From NCBI GenBank assembly GCA_033283175.1, contig JAWMQM010000001.1:1426001-1490000 (forward strand): a stretch of 64,000 bases of DNA. Reading direction: 5' to 3'. Shown here piece after piece: positions 17,503 through 25,692 of this stretch; position 1 is the first letter of the stretch, and each line of letters starts with the position of its first letter. A model generated the notes under the pieces. The model did no database searches. It had not been told where the DNA came from and saw only the letters and a list, made by a program, of their open reading frames with translations. Source of the DNA: Pseudomaricurvus sp033283175 (GTDB lineage: Bacteria; Pseudomonadota; Gammaproteobacteria; Pseudomonadales; Cellvibrionaceae). The position numbers and the translations under genes are program-made.

Positions 17503-18837
17503 TTAATCCTGCGACGGAGTTTGGGGCTGCCAGAGCCGGGGCAGCCCCACACCGAGGCTGATACCGCGGGCCAGGCTGAAGAGTGTGAAGGCCAGCCAGA
17601 GGCCGTGGTTGCCCCACCCCTGTGTCAGCCACCAGAGCGGGAAAAAGATCCCCAGGGCACACACCAGCATGGCGTTTTGCATATAGCGCAGCTCGCCGGC
17701 GCCGATAAAGACGCCATCCAGCCAGAAGCCCCACAGTGCTGCCAGCGGCAACAGCACTACCCACACTGCGTAGTGCTCCAGCGCCGCCAATACCTCCGGC
17801 AGGTCGGTGAAGAGGCGAAACAGCGGGTTGCCGCTGAGCAGAAAAGCCAGTGCCATGGCGCCGGCGATAGCCGCGCTCCACAGGCCACTGGTAATCACCA
17901 CATCCCGCAGCCGGGCCGGGTTGCGCCGACCGCGGGCCTCGCCCACCAGTGCCTCGGAGGCGTGGGCTATGCCGTCCAGGCCGTAGGAGGTCAGCAACAA
18001 CAACTGGAAAATAATGGCGTTGGCCGCGAGGGTGATGTCCCCCATACGCGCCCCCTGGGCGTTAAAGAAGGTCAGTACCGACAGCAGGCAGAGGGTGCGT
18101 ACAAACAGGTAGCGGTTGGCCTGCAGCAGCTCGGTGTAGTCCCGCAGCGGCGAGCGCAGCCACTGCCATAGTTGGCCGGCGGGGGCCTGCAGGTGGCGGC
18201 GGGCAATGGTGATCGCCAGCAGAAAGGCGCAGATGTCGGCGCTCACGGTGGCCAGCGCCGCACCATCGCTGTTGAGCCCCAGTTCCATCACCAGTACCCA
18301 GTCCAGTAACAGGTTGAGCAGATTGGTAAACACCAGGATCAGCAGCGGTACACGGGTATTCTGGCGGCCGATAAACCAGCCCATGAGAGCGATATTGGCC
18401 AGTGCAAAGGGGGCGCTCAGCAGGCGCAGCTGACAGTAGCTGGCGGTGAAGGGGGCGATCTCCTCGGAAGGCGCCATCCACGTCAGGGCCACCTCAATCA
18501 GCATTGGCGACAACAGCAGTAACAACAGGCCGAGGCCAAACGCCAGTACCAGGCTGCGCAGCAGCAGTGCCTCCACCAGCAGCTGTTCACCGGCGCCAAA
18601 GGCCCGTGCCACCAGACTGGTGGTACCCATGCGCAGGAAACCCAGTGACCAGAGCACCATGGCGATCAGGCTGGAGCCCAGCGCCACCGCGCTCAGGTAG
18701 GTGGGGGTCGGCAGGTGACCCAGAATGGCGGTGTCCACCAGCCCCAGCAGCGGCACGCTGAGGTTGCTGAGGATCATAGGCCACGCCAGGTGCAGCACAG
18801 TGCGGTGGGGCAGCCCGGAAACAGCTTGCAGTGTCAC
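17503..18837 (-). CDS. MATE family efflux transporter (DinF-like)
   Basis: About 444 residues with twelve predicted hydrophobic helices. The beginning LHLAWPMILSNLSVPLLGLVDTAILGHL and the following MGTTSLVARAFGAGE are typical of MATE cation/drug antiporters of the DinF branch. The start is uncertain: the open frame reaches 18885 without a good ATG and would overlap znuB, so a GTG at 18837, 14 bases after the znuB stop, is proposed. It sits on the minus strand behind zur-znuC-znuB and could be read through from that operon, but a zinc role is not implied by sequence. Confidence 0.85.
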   Translation of the reverse strand: MTLQAVSGLPHRTVLHLAWPMILSNLSVPLLGLVDTAILGHLPTPTYLSAVALGSSLIAMVLWSLGFLRMGTTSLVARAFGAGEQLLVEALLLRSLVLAFGLGLLLLLLSPMLIEVALTWMAPSEEIAPFTASYCQLRLLSAPFALANIALMGWFIGRQNTRVPLLILVFTNLLNLLLDWVLVMELGLNSDGAALATVSADICAFLLAITIARRHLQAPAGQLWQWLRSPLRDYTELLQANRYLFVRTLCLLSVLTFFNAQGARMGDITLAANAIIFQLLLLTSYGLDGIAHASEALVGEARGRRNPARLRDVVITSGLWSAAIAGAMALAFLLSGNPLFRLFTDLPEVLAALEHYAVWVVLLPLAALWGFWLDGVFIGAGELRYMQNAMLVCALGIFFPLWWLTQGWGNHGLWLAFTLFSLARGISLGVGLPRLWQPQTPSQD

Positions 18838-18850
18838 AACGGTAAGGGCA

Positions 18851-19636
18851 TCAGGCCGGCATGGGGCGCAGCAGGCTGAGGCCAAAAGCCAGTGCGGCGC
18901 AAATCACCGCTGAGGGGCCAGCGGGAGTGTCCCAGACGAAGGAGCTGGCTACGCCGCCGATTACCGCGGTCATACCGATGAGGCTGGCGCCGATGGCCAT
19001 CTGCTCCGGTGAGCGGGCCAGGCGGCGACTGGCGGCGGCGGGGATGATCAACAGCGCGGTGACCAGCATGACACCTACCACCTTCATGGCCACCGCCACC
19101 AGCAGCGCCATCATCAGCATCAGCAGCAACTTGGTGCGCACCACGGCCACGCCCTCCACCTGCGCCAGTTCCTCGTGCACGGTGAGGGAGAGCAGCGGCC
19201 GCCAGATGGCAATCAGGCCGGGAATAATCACCGCCGCCACCGCGGCAATGGTGAACAGGTCGGCGGGGGTGACCGCCAGCAGGTCGCCGAACAGATAGGC
19301 GTAGAGGTCTACCCGCCCGCGGCCAAACAGCGCCACCAACACCAGTCCGGTGGCGAGCATGGCGTGGGAGAGAATCCCCAGCAGGGTATCGGACGCCAGG
19401 GAGGAGTTGTGTTGCAGGGCTACCAGCGCCAGTGCCAGCAGCAAGCTGAAAAGCACAATGGCGAGGCTGACATTGACCGACAGGATCAGGCCCAGGGCCA
19501 CCCCGGTCAGGGCCGAGTGGGCGAGGGTGTCGCCGAAGTAGGCCATGCGCCGCCACACGGCGAAGCAGCCCAGCGGTCCGGCGAGCATGGCCACACTGCA
19601 GCCCGCCAGCAGCGCGTAGATCAGGAAATCAGCCAT
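18851..19636 (-). CDS. znuB: Zinc ABC transporter permease
   Basis: 261 residues from the ATG at 19636 (E. coli ZnuB 261). The longer frame to 19756 overlaps the histidine-coding end of znuC and is rejected. It is the inner-membrane permease of the ZnuABC zinc importer, with about eight hydrophobic helices. Typical blocks are LAGPLGCFAVWRRMAYFGDT, LAHSALTGVALG and LLIIPAAASRRLA. It overlaps znuC by eight bases, so translation is coupled. Confidence 0.95.
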   Translation of the reverse strand: MADFLIYALLAGCSVAMLAGPLGCFAVWRRMAYFGDTLAHSALTGVALGLILSVNVSLAIVLFSLLLALALVALQHNSSLASDTLLGILSHAMLATGLVLVALFGRGRVDLYAYLFGDLLAVTPADLFTIAAVAAVIIPGLIAIWRPLLSLTVHEELAQVEGVAVVRTKLLLMLMMALLVAVAMKVVGVMLVTALLIIPAAASRRLARSPEQMAIGASLIGMTAVIGGVASSFVWDTPAGPSAVICAALAFGLSLLRPMPA

Positions 19637-20411
19637 GGTGGTGGTCCTTGTGCTGGCAGTGACTGGCGTCGCAGTTGGTGACGTCGCCGTGCATATCGTG
19701 GTCGTGATCGTGATGGTGGGTGTAGACCGCGATACCGGCGGTGGCACTGTGGCCAAACAGTTCCAGATAGGCGGGGTGTTCGCTGACGTTGTCCGGATGG
19801 CCCTGACAGCAGACGTGCTGGTTGAGGCAGATAACCGTGTCAGTGGCCGCCATCACCAGGTGCAGGTCGTGGGAGACCATTAACACGCCGCACTGGCGCT
19901 GGTCCCGGATATCGGCGATCAATTGGTAGAGGCGTGCCTGGCCGGCCACATCCACCCCCTGCACTGGCTCATCCAGCACCAGCAGCGATGGGTTGCGCAG
20001 CAGGGCCCGGGCCAGCAGCACCCGCTGCAGCTCACCACCGGAGAGGTGGTGCATGGAGCTGTTCGCCAGGTGATCGACGCCGGTGAGTGCCAGGTTGGCA
20101 GCGATGGCGGCGCGGTCGTTATGGGCCAGCCGCAGGAAGCGGGTGACGGTCAGGGGCAGGCTCGGATCGAGGTGCAACTTCTGCGGCATATAGCCGATGC
20201 GCAAGCCGGGGCGCCGGCGCAGACTGCCGCCGGTGGGCTGCTCCAGACCCAGCACCAGTCGCACCAGCGAGGTCTTGCCGGCGCCGTTGGGGCCAATCAG
20301 GGTCACAATTTGGCCTGCCATCAGGGTGATATCCACATCCTGCAGGATCTGGCGATTGCCAAAGGCGAGGCTAAGCTGGCGCCCGGCCACCAGTGCGGTA
20401 TCAGTGCTCAT
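19629..20411 (-). CDS. znuC: Zinc ABC transporter ATP-binding protein, with histidine-rich tail
   Basis: 260 residues from the ATG at 20411. It powers zinc import. Walker A GPNGAGKT is at 40-47, the ABC signature LSGGE near 144, Walker B LLVLDEP near 165 and the switch histidine in VSHDLHLV. After the normal core, the C-terminal 30 residues are rich in His, Asp and Cys (clusters YTHHHDHDHD and HCQHKDHHH), which could bind zinc. Many ZnuC proteins lack such a dense tail. The start overlaps the zur stop by 11 bases and the end overlaps znuB by eight, giving a zur-znuC-znuB operon. Confidence 0.95.
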   Translation of the reverse strand: MSTDTALVAGRQLSLAFGNRQILQDVDITLMAGQIVTLIGPNGAGKTSLVRLVLGLEQPTGGSLRRRPGLRIGYMPQKLHLDPSLPLTVTRFLRLAHNDRAAIAANLALTGVDHLANSSMHHLSGGELQRVLLARALLRNPSLLVLDEPVQGVDVAGQARLYQLIADIRDQRQCGVLMVSHDLHLVMAATDTVICLNQHVCCQGHPDNVSEHPAYLELFGHSATAGIAVYTHHHDHDHDMHGDVTNCDASHCQHKDHHHG

Positions 20412-20916
20412 GGCTGGTGCCTCCCAGGTCCGCGCAGCGTTTGCAGCTGCCCACCACTTCGATGGAGTGGGCCTCAATGATAAAGCCCAGCTCGTCGGCG
20501 CTGGCCTGCAGGGACGATTCCAGCGGCACCGAGGCAAATTCGATGGCGACGCCGCAGTGGCGACAGATGAGGAAATTGGTGGCGTGCTCCTGCCGAGGGT
20601 GGGTGCAGCCAACGTAGGCGTTGAGGGAATTGATGCGGTGCACCAATCCTTGCTCCAGCAGGAATTCCAGCGCCCGGTAGACGGTGGGTGGTGCCACCCG
20701 GCGAGTGGTTTCGCGGGCCAGCTGCTCCATTAATTCATAGGCGCCAAGGGGCTTGTGGCTCTGCCATATAAGGTGCAGCACCTGCTCACGCAATGCGGTC
20801 AGGCGCACCCCTTTCTGGGCGCAGAGGCTGCGTGCCGTGGTCATGGCGGTGCTGATGCAGCGGCTGTGATCATGACGGGTACCGGCGATGGCGGTGGGGA
20901 TGCTGGTGTCAGGCAC
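20401..20916 (-). CDS. zur: Zinc uptake regulator, Fur family
   Basis: 171 residues (E. coli Zur 171). The zinc-bound repressor silences zinc-import genes. Winged-helix part: LTALREQVLHLIWQSHKPLGAYEL and PPTVYRALEFLLEQGLVHRI. Dimerisation/metal part: HATNFLICRHCG (structural CXXC) and a second cysteine pair CKRC near residue 160. It is the first gene of zur-znuC-znuB and is divergent from znuA; the Zur box at 20947-20970 lies in the 75-base gap, so the operon is probably autoregulated. Confidence 0.95.
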   Translation of the reverse strand: MPDTSIPTAIAGTRHDHSRCISTAMTTARSLCAQKGVRLTALREQVLHLIWQSHKPLGAYELMEQLARETTRRVAPPTVYRALEFLLEQGLVHRINSLNAYVGCTHPRQEHATNFLICRHCGVAIEFASVPLESSLQASADELGFIIEAHSIEVVGSCKRCADLGGTSHEH

Positions 20917-20946
20917 ACTCGGCTCCAGATGACGTTACACAATTGT

Positions 20947-20970
20947 GAATGTGTTATTATATAACATTTC
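20947..20970. promoter_or_regulatory. Zur box between zur and znuA
   Basis: GAATGTGTTATTATATAACATTTC is an imperfect palindrome of the gammaproteobacterial Zur operator type (arms GAAATGTTATA / TATAACATTTC; the right arm matches completely, the left has two or three changes). It lies 31 bases before zur and 22 before znuA, placed to repress both directions. Confidence 0.85.
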
Positions 20971-20991
20971 CAAACCTGATGAGGAGCCGCT

Positions 20992-21888
20992 GTGTTACCG
21001 CTGCGACCCGTATTGATTGTTTTCCTGTTGCTGAGCCTCGCCGGCGCCGCTGTGGCGGAGCCTCTGCGACTGGTGGCCAGCGTGCGCCCGCTGGCGCTGT
21101 TGGCCCAGTCGGTGGCGGGTGACGAGCTGGAGATCGTTACCCTGATGGAGCCAGGTGTTACCCCTCACGATTTTGCCTTCCGGGTCTCCCACCGGCGTGC
21201 ACTGGCGCAGGCGGACCTGGTGTTGTGGGTGGGACCAGAACTGGAGCCCTACCTGCAGTCACCACTTCGGAGTAAGCACCAACTTTCCCTGCAGGCTTTG
21301 GATTTCGGGGCGAAAGCTGAAGGTCTCGGCATGGAAGCAGCGGTGCTGGAAAGTCATCACGATCACAGCCACGGCGACGAGGCCCACGACCCGCACCTGT
21401 GGTTATCCCGCGCGCTGGCAGTGGAGATGCTTGCCAGGCTGGCGGAGACACTGGCGGAGTTGAACCCGGCTCAGGCCGCGGATTATCGCCACAGGGCGCA
21501 GCAGCAAATTGACCGGTTGCAGCAGTTAACGGTAGTGGCAGGAGCGCAGCCACCGCGTCCCTATGCCATGGCCCACGCGGCCCTGGGGGCGTTACTGGAA
21601 GAGTTCCAGCTGCCATCGCCGCTGTTGCTGTCGGCATCACCGGAGATTGCCCCGGGAGCTCGCCGGTTGTGGCAATTGCAGCAGCAGTTGCAGCCGGGGG
21701 ACTGCCTGCTGGTGGAGTGGCCGGGCCCGAGACCCTGGCAGCAGCAGCTGGCCGACGCGCAGGGCTACCGACAGCCGGTTATCGACCTGATGGGATACAC
21801 CCAGGAAGTAAGCGATTACTACGGATTGCTGTCAGGATTACTGAGGCAACTACAGGACTGCGTATACGGTGACGGGGAGCAGAATTAG
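20992..21888 (+). CDS. znuA: Zinc ABC transporter periplasmic binding protein
   Basis: 298 residues from a GTG at 20992, with GAGGAG eight bases upstream. It captures zinc in the periplasm for ZnuBC. A signal peptide occupies the first 23 residues (hydrophobic PVLIVFLLLSLAGAAVA). The cluster A-I binding fold is clear: VRPLALLAQSVAGDE, GVTPHDFAFRVSHR (first His ligand) and DPHLWLSRALAVEML (second). A short His-rich loop (HHDHSHGDEAHD near 120-131) is present, shorter than in enterobacterial ZnuA. It is divergent from zur across the Zur box. Confidence 0.95.
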   Translation: MLPLRPVLIVFLLLSLAGAAVAEPLRLVASVRPLALLAQSVAGDELEIVTLMEPGVTPHDFAFRVSHRRALAQADLVLWVGPELEPYLQSPLRSKHQLSLQALDFGAKAEGLGMEAAVLESHHDHSHGDEAHDPHLWLSRALAVEMLARLAETLAELNPAQAADYRHRAQQQIDRLQQLTVVAGAQPPRPYAMAHAALGALLEEFQLPSPLLLSASPEIAPGARRLWQLQQQLQPGDCLLVEWPGPRPWQQQLADAQGYRQPVIDLMGYTQEVSDYYGLLSGLLRQLQDCVYGDGEQN

Positions 21889-21894
21889 GCGCGG

Positions 21895-21951
21895 GGAAAA
21901 AAGAACCCTGCACTGGAAGAAAGGGAGGAGAGTGAGAGATCCAGTGCAGGG
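21895..21951 (-). terminator. Terminator-like hairpin after the small secreted protein gene
   Basis: Arms CCCTGCACTGGA (21906-21917) and TCCAGTGCAGGG (21940-21951) give a perfect 12-bp stem with a 22-base loop. Read on the minus strand it is followed by TTCTTTTTT. It lies 32 bases past the stop of the minus-strand gene at 21984 and just past the znuA stop. Confidence 0.8.
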
Positions 21952-21983
21952 AAGAGCGATGATTTGACTGTTACAACGCAAAT

Positions 21984-22244
21984 TCAGTTTTCGAGGGAAG
22001 TCTCCAACATCTTGTTGAAGCGTGCCTCCATCTCAGAAGCCAGTTTCTGGTTGGCCTCTTCCATAGTCTTTTCCAACTTCTGAGCATTGAGCTCAGCAGT
22101 CATAATTTCTTGGGTTGCCCAGCTTGAGCTGGCACCAGTTTCTGCAACGAGGACTGCCACGTTGGAGTAGCTGGAACCAACCTCAGAGCCCGCCGCGCTG
22201 TTAGCGAGGAGAGCCAGGGCAAACAAAAAACCGATCTGTTTCAT
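21984..22244 (-). CDS. Small secreted protein of unknown function
   Basis: 86 residues from the ATG at 22244, preceded by a GGAG element. A signal peptide is evident (MKQIGFLFALALLANSAAG, cleavage near residue 19-20). The mature part of about 65 residues is polar, and its second half is an amphipathic helix rich in Glu, Lys, Ala and Met (LEKTMEEANQKLASEMEARF), possibly a coiled coil. There is no cysteine and no recognised domain. Base composition is more AT-rich than the neighbours. It has its own terminator and an unusual upstream region with repeated GTAAC motifs, so it looks like an independently regulated single gene. Confidence 0.7.
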   Translation of the reverse strand: MKQIGFLFALALLANSAAGSEVGSSYSNVAVLVAETGASSSWATQEIMTAELNAQKLEKTMEEANQKLASEMEARFNKMLETSLEN

Positions 22245-22674
22245 GTTTAGGTCTCCGATCTTGGGTGGTTGATTCCGACTGGTAGAAGGGTTGGTTCCGC
22301 CAGTCAGGGGGTTTGTTACCTTGTTGTTACGTAGAGTAACAAAGCATTTCGGATTTTGCCAACAGTTTTTTGTCAAGAGTTTTAGGTTTTTTGGCTATAT
22401 GTTTCCTATTTTCTCGGAAAAAATGGTTAGTAACACTACATATAGTGTAGGGTAACGCATAGGTAACACTAGAAGTGGCATTTCCAGCTGCCTGTGAAGG
22501 ATTGTAAAAAAGTGTTACCTGCGGGCATTTGCCTTAGAAATTTCCCGGTTTGGCCTTGTCCGGATGACCCCCGGACGGTTTGTTCTGCGCCGGCAGCTGT
22601 TACAAAATAGGCCCCCACGCCGCGGCAGCCGGTTTCTGGCCGCCGCCAACTGACCCACAACAACGGAAAAATTC
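22245..22674. promoter_or_regulatory. AT-richer intergenic region with clustered GTTAC/GTAAC motifs
   Basis: This 430-base gap between the small secreted protein (minus) and polA (plus) holds seven copies of GTTAC/GTAAC at 22315, 22326, 22336, 22430, 22452, 22463 and 22514. Two form an inverted repeat, GTTAC-gtaga-GTAAC (22326-22340). A second palindrome, ACACTA-cata-TAGTGT, lies at 22433-22448 next to the fourth copy. Roughly 0.4 copies would be expected by chance in this length. It probably holds operators for the secreted-protein gene and the polA promoter. No open frame is supported. Confidence 0.55.
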
Positions 22675-25419
22675 ATGTCAAACACACCACTGGTTCTGGT
22701 GGACGGATCCTCGTACCTCTACCGCGCCTACCATGCCCTGCCGCCCCTCACCAACTCCAAAGGCCGGCCCACCGGTGCCGTTAAGGGGGTGATCAATATG
22801 CTGCGGCGGCTGGAGAAGGATTACCCGGGCTCGGAGGTGGCTGTGGTGTTTGACGCCAAGGGCAAGACCTTCCGTGACGAGATCTTTGCCGAGTACAAGG
22901 CCCATCGCCCCCCCATGCCCGATGACCTGCGGGTACAGATTGAACCCATCCACAACATCATCCGCGCCATGGGCATGCCGTTACTGATTATTGAGGGGGT
23001 GGAAGCGGACGACGTTATTGGCACCCTTGCCCGCCAGGCCACCGAACAGGGGGTGGATGTGGTGGTATCCACCGGTGACAAGGATATGGCCCAGCTGGTG
23101 AGCGACCACGTCACCCTGGTGAATACCATGACCGAGACGGTGATGGACCGTCAGGGCGTGGTGGACAAGTTCGGTATCCCGGCGGAGCTGATCATCGATT
23201 TCCTGGCACTGATGGGTGACAAGGTGGATAACATCCCCGGTGTCCCCGGCGTAGGGGAGAAGTCAGCACTGGCGCTGCTACAGGGGCTGGGCAGTCTGGA
23301 TGCCATCTATGGCGACCTGGAGGCGGTGCGCTCGCTGGATTTCCGCGGTGCGAAGAAGATGCCCGAGAAACTGCAGGAGCATCGCGAGTCTGCCTACCTC
23401 TCTTATGAGTTGGCCACCATCAAGACCGACGTGCCGCTGGAGGTTGGGCCTGCCGAGCTGCGCTGCAGCCCTGCGGACGAAGCGCAGTTGCTGGAACTGT
23501 TCCGCGACATGGAGTTTAAAACCTGGGTGAAGGAGCTGGAGCAGCCACAGAGCTCCGCTGTTGCCAGTGACGGCGCAGCGGCTGCAGAGCCGGTTGCAGT
23601 GACCGTTACCGAGACCGACTACGAGACGGTGCTCACCGAGGAGCGTTTCAACCACTGGTTGGGGCAGCTGCAGGCAGCTGAGCTGTTTGCCTTCGATACC
23701 GAGACCACCAGCCTCGATTATATGGAGGCGCGGGTTGTGGGGGTTTCCGTGGCTGTAGAACCCGGCAAGGCAGCTTATATTCCCTTTGCCCACGACTATC
23801 TGGATGCCCCGCAGCAGTTGGACGAACATTGGGTCTGGGAGCAGCTGAAGCCGCTGCTGGAGAGTGAAGACAGGAAGAAGGTGGGTCAGAACCTGAAATA
23901 CGATCGCAGCGTGCTGGCCAATCACGGCATCGTGCTGCGCGGTATCGCCTATGACACCATGCTGGAATCCTATGTGCTGGATTCGGTGGCCAGTCGCCAC
24001 GACATGGACAGCCTGGCGGAGAAGTACCTGGATCACACCACCATCCATTTCGAGGACATTGCCGGCAAGGGCGCCAAACAGCTGACCTTCAACCAGATTG
24101 CACTGGAGCAGGCAGGCCCCTACGCCGCTGAGGATGCCGACATTACCCTGCGCCTGCACCGCACCCTGTGGCCGCAGCTGCAGCAGCACCCGTCGCTGGT
24201 GTCGGTGTTTGAAGAGATTGAGCTGCCGCTGGTGCCGGTGTTGTCGGACATTGAGCGCACCGGTGCCATGATCGACAGCAAGTTGCTGGGGGAGCAGAGC
24301 CTGGAGATTGCCCGTCGCCTGGAAGCGCTGGAGCGGGAAGCGCACGAGCTGGCCGGTGAACCCTTCAACCTCAGCTCCACCAAACAACTGGGGCAGATCC
24401 TGTTTGAAAAACTGCAGCTGCCGGTTATCAAGAAGACCCCCAAGGGCGCTCCCTCCACCGCCGAAGAGGTGCTGCAGGAGCTGGCACTGGATTACCCGCT
24501 GCCCAAGCTGCTGATCGAGCACCGGGGCCTGAGCAAGCTGAAGTCCACCTACACCGACAAGCTGCCGCAGATGATCAATCCGCGCACCGGCCGCGTCCAC
24601 ACCTCCTACCATCAGGCGGTGACCGCCACCGGACGCCTGTCGTCGTCGGACCCGAACCTGCAGAACATCCCTATCCGCACAGAGGAGGGGCGGCGTATCC
24701 GCAAGGCGTTCGTGGCGCCGGCAGGTTACAGGATAGTGGCGGCGGACTACTCGCAGATCGAGTTGCGCATCATGGCCCATCTGTCCGGTGATGAAGGACT
24801 GCAAAAGGCCTTTGCCGGTGGTCTGGACGTGCACAAGGCCACGGCCGCGGAAGTCTTCCAGGTGCCGCTGGAGAGTGTCAGCGGCGAGCAGCGGCGCAGT
24901 GCCAAGGCGATTAACTTCGGTCTTATTTATGGCATGTCCGCCTTTGGTTTGGCGAAACAGCTGCATGTGGGGCGCTTCGAGGCGCAGCAGTACATCGACC
25001 TCTATTTCGAGCGCTATCCCGGTGTCAAACGCTATATGGACGAGACCCGCTCCCAGGCGTCGGAGTCCGGCTATGTGGAAACCCTGCGGGGGCGGCGCCT
25101 CTATCTGCCTGAAATCCGCTCCAGCAACGGCATGCGCCGGCAGGCTGCCGAGCGCACCGCCATCAATGCGCCCATGCAGGGCTCGGCCGCGGATATCATC
25201 AAGCTGGCGATGCTGAGTGTGCACCAGTGGCTGCAGGCGTCGGCACTGGATGCCCGAGTCATCATGCAGGTGCACGATGAATTGGTGCTTGAGGTGGCCG
25301 AGGCACAGGTTGAGACCGTGTGTGCGGGTCTCAAGGAGCGTATGGAAGCCGCGATGGCGCTGGCGGTGCCGCTGGTGGTGGATGTTGGCGTGGGTGCCAA
25401 CTGGGACGAAGCCCACTGA
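22675..25419 (+). CDS. polA: DNA polymerase I
   Basis: 914 residues (E. coli 928). It fills gaps and removes RNA primers in repair and Okazaki maturation. Three domains are complete: a 5' nuclease (about 1-290, with DGSSYLYRAYHA, VFDAKGKTFRDE, EADDVIGTLA, STGDKDMAQLV), a 3'-5' exonuclease (about 325-515, with FDTETTSLD keeping both acidic metal ligands) and the family A polymerase (from about 540), with DYSQIELRIMAHLS (motif A), RRSAKAINFGLIYGMS (motif B) and QVHDELVLE (motif C). Proofreading residues are therefore intact. It is divergent from the small secreted protein and followed by the small-RNA interval. Confidence 0.98.
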   Translation: MSNTPLVLVDGSSYLYRAYHALPPLTNSKGRPTGAVKGVINMLRRLEKDYPGSEVAVVFDAKGKTFRDEIFAEYKAHRPPMPDDLRVQIEPIHNIIRAMGMPLLIIEGVEADDVIGTLARQATEQGVDVVVSTGDKDMAQLVSDHVTLVNTMTETVMDRQGVVDKFGIPAELIIDFLALMGDKVDNIPGVPGVGEKSALALLQGLGSLDAIYGDLEAVRSLDFRGAKKMPEKLQEHRESAYLSYELATIKTDVPLEVGPAELRCSPADEAQLLELFRDMEFKTWVKELEQPQSSAVASDGAAAAEPVAVTVTETDYETVLTEERFNHWLGQLQAAELFAFDTETTSLDYMEARVVGVSVAVEPGKAAYIPFAHDYLDAPQQLDEHWVWEQLKPLLESEDRKKVGQNLKYDRSVLANHGIVLRGIAYDTMLESYVLDSVASRHDMDSLAEKYLDHTTIHFEDIAGKGAKQLTFNQIALEQAGPYAAEDADITLRLHRTLWPQLQQHPSLVSVFEEIELPLVPVLSDIERTGAMIDSKLLGEQSLEIARRLEALEREAHELAGEPFNLSSTKQLGQILFEKLQLPVIKKTPKGAPSTAEEVLQELALDYPLPKLLIEHRGLSKLKSTYTDKLPQMINPRTGRVHTSYHQAVTATGRLSSSDPNLQNIPIRTEEGRRIRKAFVAPAGYRIVAADYSQIELRIMAHLSGDEGLQKAFAGGLDVHKATAAEVFQVPLESVSGEQRRSAKAINFGLIYGMSAFGLAKQLHVGRFEAQQYIDLYFERYPGVKRYMDETRSQASESGYVETLRGRRLYLPEIRSSNGMRRQAAERTAINAPMQGSAADIIKLAMLSVHQWLQASALDARVIMQVHDELVLEVAEAQVETVCAGLKERMEAAMALAVPLVVDVGVGANWDEAH

Positions 25420-25443
25420 CACAAATATTTAACAATAGTGTGG

Positions 25444-25470
25444 GAACTTAGTGGTGGACGGTCAGTCTGA
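25444..25470 (+). promoter_or_regulatory. Envelope-stress sigma (RpoE/AlgU-type) promoter of the ErsA-like RNA
   Basis: GAACTT at 25444-25449, a 16-base spacer and TCTGA at 25466-25470. This is identical to the textbook RpoE/AlgU pattern (GAACTT-N16-TCTGA) and the same spacing as E. coli rpoH P3. A start about six or seven bases after TCTGA would fall near 25476. The Pseudomonas RNA at this locus, ErsA, is known to depend on AlgU. Confidence 0.8.
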
Positions 25471-25473
25471 GTA

Positions 25474-25558
25474 AGCAAGATATTTCATGGTGTCTTGCTC
25501 TCCTTACATTGCTATTGGAATTGTAAGTTAGCCCCGACTGAGTTCGGGGCTTTTTTTT
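25474..25558 (+). ncRNA. Probable small RNA at the Spot 42/ErsA locus
   Basis: A transcript of about 80-85 bases is predicted from the promoter at 25444-25470 to the terminator at 25530-25558. It would have a 5' hairpin (AGCAAGA 25474-25480 with TCTTGCT 25493-25499, 12-base loop), then a pyrimidine-rich single-stranded part CTCCTTAC, which is complementary to Shine-Dalgarno sequences and so a good seed for Hfq-dependent pairing, then a short linker and the terminator hairpin. Position between polA and engB is that of Spot 42 in E. coli and ErsA in Pseudomonas. Homology to ErsA is inferred from locus, promoter and layout, not from alignment. The exact 5' end is an estimate. Confidence 0.75.
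25530..25558 (+). terminator. Rho-independent terminator of the ErsA-like RNA
   Basis: Stem AGCCCCGA (25530-25537), loop CTGAGT, stem TCGGGGCT (25544-25551), then a run of T residues to 25558. It also lies 110 bases after the polA stop and could end polA read-through. Confidence 0.9.
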
Positions 25559-25660
25559 GCCAGTAGTCTTTGCCAGTAGCCCCGGAGAGGGTGCCGGGGC
25601 CAGTGTGGGGAGCGAGGCAGATCGCCGCGAAAAGATTTGCAGAAATTTACAGAAACGATG

Positions 25661-25687
25661 GAACTCTTGTCCCTGACGCCAGTCCTA
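25661..25687 (+). promoter_or_regulatory. Second RpoE/AlgU-like promoter in the polA-engB interval
   Basis: GAACTC at 25661-25666 (preceded by G, so GGAACTC), a 16-base spacer and TCCTA at 25683-25687. The same TCCTA -10 occurs in the rpoH promoter of this window. A start near 25693 is predicted. The -35 differs from consensus at its last base. Confidence 0.55.
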
Positions 25688-25692
25688 GTATG

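Noticed and set aside
23278..25422. 714-codon minus-strand frame opposite polA
   Set aside because: Antisense shadow; polA motifs are complete on the plus strand.
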